64,000 bases of DNA, taken from Halarchaeum grantii (GTDB lineage Archaea; Halobacteriota; Halobacteria; Halobacteriales; Halobacteriaceae). Within the stretch, counting starts at the first letter, position 1, and every line of letters starts with the position of its first letter. The DNA lies in contig NZ_BMPF01000001.1 in NCBI RefSeq assembly GCF_014647455.2, positions 930,001 through 994,000 of the forward strand, read 5' to 3'. Position numbers and translations under genes: made by a program. This document shows positions 60,523 to 64,000 of the stretch, one piece after another. A model generated the notes under the pieces. The model was not told the origin of the DNA. It worked only from the letters and a program-made list of their open reading frames with translations, and made no database searches.

Positions 60523-61545
60523 ATGCACGACACGGACCTGCAACCCCTAACGCCCGAAGACGCAAAGGAACGCTACCTAAGAGCACTTGAAGACGACAAG
60601 GCAGACGGAACCATCCGAACGCGGGACTACAAACTCCGTCATTTCGTCCGATGGTGCGACGAGAAAGGCATAGACAACCTAAATAACCTCAATGGGCGGG
60701 ACCTTGAGGACTACAAGCACTGGCGAAAGGAAGACGGCGACTTGAAAAAGACGACTGTCAGAACCCAAATGTCCGTTATTCGCGGGTTTATCGAATACTG
60801 CGGTCGGATAAATGGTGTCCACCCCCAACTACACGAACAGGTGATACTGCCCAAACTCGAAGACGGGGAAAACCGTAGTGAGGACACCATAGAAGCCGAC
60901 CGCATACAGGACATACTCGGCTTCATGGAGAAATTCGAGTATGCCACAAGGGACCATGTTGTTCTCCTGTTACTGTGGAAAACGGGCGTCAGAACTGGGA
61001 GCCTACGGTCCCTTGACCTTGAGGACTACCACGACCGCGAGCCTGCCCTTAGACTGGAACACCGCCCCGAGACGGACACCCCGCTCAAGAACAAGTCAAA
61101 CGGGGAGCGAATGGTTGCCCTTGGTGAGAAAGAGGCAGAGGTGTTAGACGACTTCATTCGACACAAGCGGCAGGATGTTACCGATGAACACGGGCGTAAA
61201 CCCCTAATCACCACTAAGAACGGGCGTATTGGCAAGGTCACTATCCGTCGGACAACGTACCGATACACTCGCCCCTGTGTCGTCGCAGGGGGTTGCCCTC
61301 ACGACAAAGACCCTGAGGATTGCGGGGCGGCAATGAACTACGACAAGGCTTCGGAGTGTCCCGATAGTGTGAGCGCACACCCCTTCCGTCGGGCGGCAAT
61401 CACTCACCACCTAAACAACGACGTTCCGAAGCCTATGGTGAGCGACCGTATGGATGTCTCACCTGACGTGATAGATGAGCACTATGATGCCGAAGATGAG
61501 AAAGGGAAAATGAATCGGCGTAGGGAATACGTGGAGAGTATCTAA
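60523..61545 (+). CDS. Tyrosine-recombinase/integrase (340 aa)
   Basis: Site-specific recombinase of the XerC/D-like type. N-terminal SAM-like core-binding domain at about 10-105 (YLRALEDDKADGTIRTRDYKLRHFVRWCDEKG in blocks). Catalytic residues: R157 in KTGVRTGSLRSLDLED, H286-P-F-R289 (HxxR) and nucleophile Y321 in IDEHYDAED. The His/Trp before Tyr is replaced (RMDVSPD), a common haloarchaeal variant. Four cysteines (C252, C258, C267, C279) form a likely zinc insert. ATG at 60523 gives the family N-terminus; ATG at 60451 would add 24 residues. AT-richer codons than the host genes. Likely mediates insertion into tfb. Confidence 0.9.
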   Translation: MHDTDLQPLTPEDAKERYLRALEDDKADGTIRTRDYKLRHFVRWCDEKGIDNLNNLNGRDLEDYKHWRKEDGDLKKTTVRTQMSVIRGFIEYCGRINGVHPQLHEQVILPKLEDGENRSEDTIEADRIQDILGFMEKFEYATRDHVVLLLLWKTGVRTGSLRSLDLEDYHDREPALRLEHRPETDTPLKNKSNGERMVALGEKEAEVLDDFIRHKRQDVTDEHGRKPLITTKNGRIGKVTIRRTTYRYTRPCVVAGGCPHDKDPEDCGAAMNYDKASECPDSVSAHPFRRAAITHHLNNDVPKPMVSDRMDVSPDVIDEHYDAEDEKGKMNRRREYVESI

Positions 61546-61563
61546 AACACGGATTCGGTAAAT

Positions 61564-62316
61564 TCAGTCGCTTCGGTATACCAAAACTTCATCCTCCAAA
61601 CTCTGAGGTGTTCTAGGATAGGTAGCGGCGGCTTCCCTCAGTTCTTCGACACCTTCCTCTTGCAGTTGAGAGGCATCAGATACATCCTCCTCAAAGGTCG
61701 CATCATTATCCAGATATGCCTTACACTCCTCCTCAAATTTCGCGGCGGCGGCTTTCAGATGCTCCGCTGAGGAAATCCCATTTTGAATTGGCTGAGGGAA
61801 CAGGTCGTTATCGTTTATTTCACAGTCATTAACAAACTCAAGAGCGTTCTGCCATGACCCTATGTTGCTTTCTAAGGCCCCTTGTGCTCCCCTAAACCCT
61901 TCAATAGCATCATGGAACCTGTCGTTCCTCATGTCGGACAGTGCGCTATCACTCAAATCAACCAGCGTGATTAGAACATCACCACCCTCCCGTTCCTCTA
62001 ATATCAACCCATCTGGATGATTAGCATCTGGCCCTTCCTCTTGTGTGGCATACAGGCCGTCACTTTCAATCACTGCCCCAATTTCATCCTCCGAATTATT
62101 CATGCCGTCGTATGCATCTTCATACAGGCCGAGGGCATATTCTGTGCGGTCCTCTGTATCCTCAACATACTTGGGATTGCACTTACTGCGGGTGGTTTCT
62201 GTCGGCGTTTCGGTAGGCGTGGAGGTTGGTTGTTGATTGGCTTCGGAACTATTTCCTGTGCAACCAGCAAGGAGAAATACAGAGCCGACGACAAACGAGC
62301 GACGTGATATGTCCAT
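61564..62316 (-). CDS. Tat-type lipoprotein of the integrated element (250 aa)
   Basis: The N-terminus DISRRSFVVGSVFLLAGCTGN has twin Arg, a hydrophobic stretch and lipobox LAGC, followed by a Thr/Pro/Glu-rich disordered linker. The mature part is helical and acidic with two cysteines (CNPKYVEDTED and FVNDCEIND, FEEECKAYL), no recognised domain. Codon use and low GC match the integrase, not the host. Convergent with the integrase, 18 bases between stops. It could alter the host surface against superinfection, but there is no direct evidence. A TTAAC box lies about 25 bases before the ATG. Confidence 0.8.
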   Translation of the reverse strand: MDISRRSFVVGSVFLLAGCTGNSSEANQQPTSTPTETPTETTRSKCNPKYVEDTEDRTEYALGLYEDAYDGMNNSEDEIGAVIESDGLYATQEEGPDANHPDGLILEEREGGDVLITLVDLSDSALSDMRNDRFHDAIEGFRGAQGALESNIGSWQNALEFVNDCEINDNDLFPQPIQNGISSAEHLKAAAAKFEEECKAYLDNDATFEEDVSDASQLQEEGVEELREAAATYPRTPQSLEDEVLVYRSD

Positions 62317-62542
62317 ATATTAGCCGTGTAATTGCTAGATGTTAACATTTTGGAAGTCGGTAGGCAATATATTGACGGACACTTCCGAATAGTTGGGCGG
62401 CAGATAGTCAGAAAATAATAATTTTTTCTGACGGTATTGGGGGGCGGTGTATATATGTCGAAAGAAATCCGAGCACACTGCGAGCGGTGATGCACCCCCT
62501 GCCAGATACGCACGAGCGGCCCCCGAACGCTAATCTCCACGG

Positions 62543-62557
62543 CCCCCGCTGTGGGGG
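62543..62557 (+). terminator. GC hairpin, possible terminator or regulatory structure
   Basis: CCCCC, loop GCTGT, GGGGG. Only five pairs and no T-run follows, so a terminator role is uncertain. Confidence 0.25.
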
Positions 62558-62634
62558 TGAGAATGGGTATCCGTATAGACTCGTTCGGCCCCGAGGAGAT
62601 TCTTGCCGCTTCTGACGCCCCGAGCCGACGGACC

Positions 62635-62668
62635 AATAACTGACAATTATGTATGTCCCACAGTTATT
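62635..62668. repeat. Inverted repeat AATAACTG ... CAGTTATT
   Basis: Eight-base perfect arms, 62635-62642 and 62661-62668, separated by 18 bases of AT-rich sequence. The same CAGTTATT motif returns at 63319 and, with one change, at 63340. Confidence 0.6.
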
Positions 62669-63223
62669 TTCTGGAGTTGCTCACAGGCGCGCAGAGCGAT
62701 TTCTTGAGTAGACGAGAGGGAAACATCCAGCCAATACTGAAGCCGCTCAGAAGCGCGCACATCGCTTTTGAGAGCAAGCCAAATCTCGACAGATATGGAA
62801 TCCGCTCAGACGAACGTGTCGGCCGCTCAAGCGCGTTCGGTGTCACGCCAGTGGATGGGCCGTGGAGTCGCTTCGAGCGGCGTAGGCGGGCGCGCACACG
62901 CGCACACCGGCAACGTTCGTAGTATCACAGCAAGGCAACGAACGTGGAGTAGTATTACTCTGCTGTATATTACCGCGCACGTAAGAAGTGATACGGGCGT
63001 GTCACGGCCCATACCGCCCGCTATCAACCGCGAGAGGCGAAATCATCTTTCGCTAATTCCTTCTACGCTTACATATCCGCGACGGGCGGGTATGCGGGTG
63101 AGTGTCACACTCCCGTCCCCCTCACGGCGGCTCGCGGTCCCCACGGCCCGCCTCAGTCTGCTGGCCGTCCCCCTATAGGCCGACGTGTCACTGAATCGGA
63201 CGGCCCCCCACCCGCGTGCCCAC

Positions 63224-63280
63224 CCTAATCCCGATTTTGGCTTCTCACGGCCTTTGCGGGGCCTAATCCCGATTTTTGGC
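63224..63280 (+). repeat. Direct repeat CCTAATCCCGATTTTTGGC x2
   Basis: Copy 1 at 63224-63241 (one T shorter) and copy 2 at 63262-63280, starts 38 bases apart. Both lie outside any gene, about 230-290 bases before the small-gene operon. Confidence 0.7.
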
Positions 63281-63318
63281 GGCCATCTCACGCGCGCCCG
63301 CGCAAGACACGGCCGTTC

Positions 63319-63349
63319 CAGTTATTAATTCGGTACGGAGAGTTATTAA
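63319..63349 (+). repeat. AGTTATTAA x2, spaced by two helical turns
   Basis: AGTTATTAA at 63320-63328 and 63341-63349, starts 21 bases apart, so both face the same side of the helix; a likely binding site pair, iteron-like. Confidence 0.5.
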
Positions 63350-63510
63350 CAGCCTGCGGACACACATCTACCCCCATCTGACCTTTCACCGAGATACGGA
63401 CCAAATCGGCCGAGACTGGCGGGAGAACGCGCCTACCTCCGAAGTACGCCAGTATGGGGCCGCGTCCAACGAACGTAGGACACTCGTCAGTACGGTAGTA
63501 ATGAGAGCAA

Positions 63511-63699
63511 ATGACTGACGACGGACCCGAACCACGCGACAGGTGGCTTAGGATTAATTCCAAGGACAGAGAGGCTATCAAGAAAGTGAAAAGTGAACAC
63601 TTCAATGGGGAAGTCCCACTCGGTTTTGCCGCTCGGTATGCCTGTGAGCAACTGGCGGAGGACGACAGTGAGGGCGACAGTGGAGGTGTCCATCTATGA
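63511..63699 (+). CDS. Small element-encoded protein, possible RHH-like (62 aa)
   Basis: Not recognised. Charged protein with RWLRINSKDREAIKKVKSEHFNGEVPLGFAARYACEQL, whose strand-helix-helix pattern could be a ribbon-helix-helix DNA-binding domain, and an acidic tail. ATG at 63511; a weak GAG lies just before. Its TGA overlaps the next ATG (ATGA), so it begins a coupled run of small genes reaching the window end. Composition fits the element (AT-richer). Confidence 0.7.
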   Translation: MTDDGPEPRDRWLRINSKDREAIKKVKSEHFNGEVPLGFAARYACEQLAEDDSEGDSGGVHL

Positions 63700-63791
63700 A
63701 CGACCGACTCGGCTACAGTGACAAGGACGACCCCACGGGCGACGGGGGGAGTTCTGTCAAATACCTTATCAATCTGGAGGATAACGAATGA
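63696..63791 (+). CDS. Small element-encoded protein (31 aa)
   Basis: Begins MNDRLGYSDKDDPTGDGGSSVKYLI and ends LEDNE. Too short to assign. It is supported by ATGA overlap with the gene before and by overlap of its own TGA with the next ATG (GAATGA), the layout of a translationally coupled viral or plasmid operon. It could be a small regulator or simply a leader for coupling. Confidence 0.5.
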   Translation: MNDRLGYSDKDDPTGDGGSSVKYLINLEDNE

Positions 63792-64000
63792 GCGAACTGG
63801 AGGTGGTGGATACGGCCGTGTCGCCCCTCTCGCGCGTGGAGTTCAACCCCGACGGCCGTGTTAACTACGAAAACGGGCGGCTCACGGCCGCGTATCCGTC
63901 GAACGCGGATACCACAGAGTTTGTAATTGCCGTGTTTCGGTACGCCGACAGTAACACGGTCGAACTCCCCGAGGGCGCGGTGGTCTTAGACGTGGGTGAG
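63788..64000 (+). CDS. Element-encoded protein, cut by window end (71 codons seen)
   Basis: Open from ATG at 63788 to the last base, with no stop. The visible part (SELEVVDTAVSPLSRVEF, VNYENGRLTAAYPSNADTTEFVIAVFRYADSNTVELPEGAVVLDVG in blocks) is beta-rich and alternates hydrophobic and polar residues, like a structural or jelly-roll protein. No match recognised. Its start overlaps the preceding stop. Confidence 0.6.
   Translation, partial: MSELEVVDTAVSPLSRVEFNPDGRVNYENGRLTAAYPSNADTTEFVIAVFRYADSNTVELPEGAVVLDVGE

Larger units (their letters stand above)
62317..63510. other. 1.2-kb stretch without a convincing gene; repeats and hairpin
   Basis: Open frames on both strands here (for example 62653-62922) have odd composition and overlap each other, so I do not call them genes. 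The stretch holds a CCCCC/GGGGG hairpin (62543-62557), an inverted pair AATAACTG/CAGTTATT (62635-62668), direct repeats of CCTAATCCCGATTTTTGGC (63224-63241 and 63262-63280), and two AGTTATTAA copies 21 bases apart. A short frame at 62455-62490 (11 codons), followed by one overlapping TGATG, is too short to trust. It may be an origin, a packaging or transfer signal, or a regulatory region of the element; no RNA gene was recognised. Confidence 0.6.

Noticed and set aside
62455-62642. Possible selenoprotein or recoded small protein reading through TGA at 62488 (HCER-stop-CTPC)
   Set aside because: Tempting Cys spacing, but haloarchaea do not use selenocysteine, and no recoding signal is seen; the frame is likely chance.
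62653-62922. 89-codon plus frame and overlapping minus frame 62664-62897
   Set aside because: Both have unusual composition, no ribosome-binding or promoter signal, and lie in a repeat-bearing stretch; neither resembles a protein.
63276-63605. 80- and 105-codon frames before the small-gene operon
   Set aside because: They cover the AGTTATTAA repeats and lack plausible starts; the true operon begins at 63511.
60301-63999. CRISPR array or defence island in the element
   Set aside because: No regular 25-40-base repeats with unique spacers and no recognisable defence gene; the repeats are only two copies each.

Overview
The window is chromosomal DNA of an extremely halophilic archaeon (class Halobacteria). 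The reasons are very high GC, very acidic proteins, GTG/TTG starts, mostly leaderless genes with a T-rich or TATA element about 26 bases before the start codon, a nine-subunit A-type ATPase operon, thermosome, archaeal Mcm, RPA and Trm1, and many small families found only in haloarchaea. The genus cannot be fixed from the sequence.

Layout. 1-24 kb is core housekeeping: a cut CPA1 antiporter, two MBL-fold hydrolases, serS, Tsr3, L40e, a DUF5786-DUF99 pair, family-4 uracil-DNA glycosylase, an intracellular GH43-like protein, hisH, a MoxR-VWA pair, Trm1, YihY and PAP2 membrane proteins, glnA with divergent lrp, a thermosome subunit, tRNA-Ser(GGA), RidA, threonine ammonia-lyase and a MATE exporter. 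24.2-32.8 kb is the complete A-ATP synthase operon, transcribed H-I-K-E-C-F-A-B-D from one TATA promoter. 32.9-41.7 kb is surface and signalling: a VTE3-like methyltransferase, a type IV pilin, a secreted protein divergent from a membrane-anchored wHTH regulator, a TRAM protein, a CHAT-protease-like protein tail-to-tail with a 44-residue membrane microprotein, a degenerate SDR and a mannose-1-phosphate guanylyltransferase. 41.8-54.4 kb has RPA3 with its partner and an RHH protein, GtrA and DUF2298 membrane proteins, a radical SAM enzyme, DUF373, a prenyl synthase, tRNA-His(GTG), a site-2 protease and a Ski2-like helicase. 54.5-59.5 kb has tRNA-Pro(TGG), then mcm followed co-directionally by four uncharacterised proteins and a MinD/ParA-like ATPase, a possible replication/segregation module.

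60.3-64.0 kb is a different kind of DNA: visibly lower GC and different codon use. It begins exactly where a transcription factor B gene loses its zinc-ribbon coding part. The junction carries a 7-bp inverted repeat around an 8-bp spacer, like a tyrosine-recombinase core site, and a tyrosine integrase follows. The element then holds a Tat lipoprotein, about 1.2 kb without a convincing gene but with repeated AGTTATT motifs and direct repeats, and a tightly overlapping run of small genes leaving the window. Its far end is not seen.

Most worth a second look: the CHAT/microprotein pair, the TFB-splitting element, the mcm-MinD cluster, the membrane wHTH/secreted-protein pair, and a recurrent T-run promoter element upstream of many leaderless genes.
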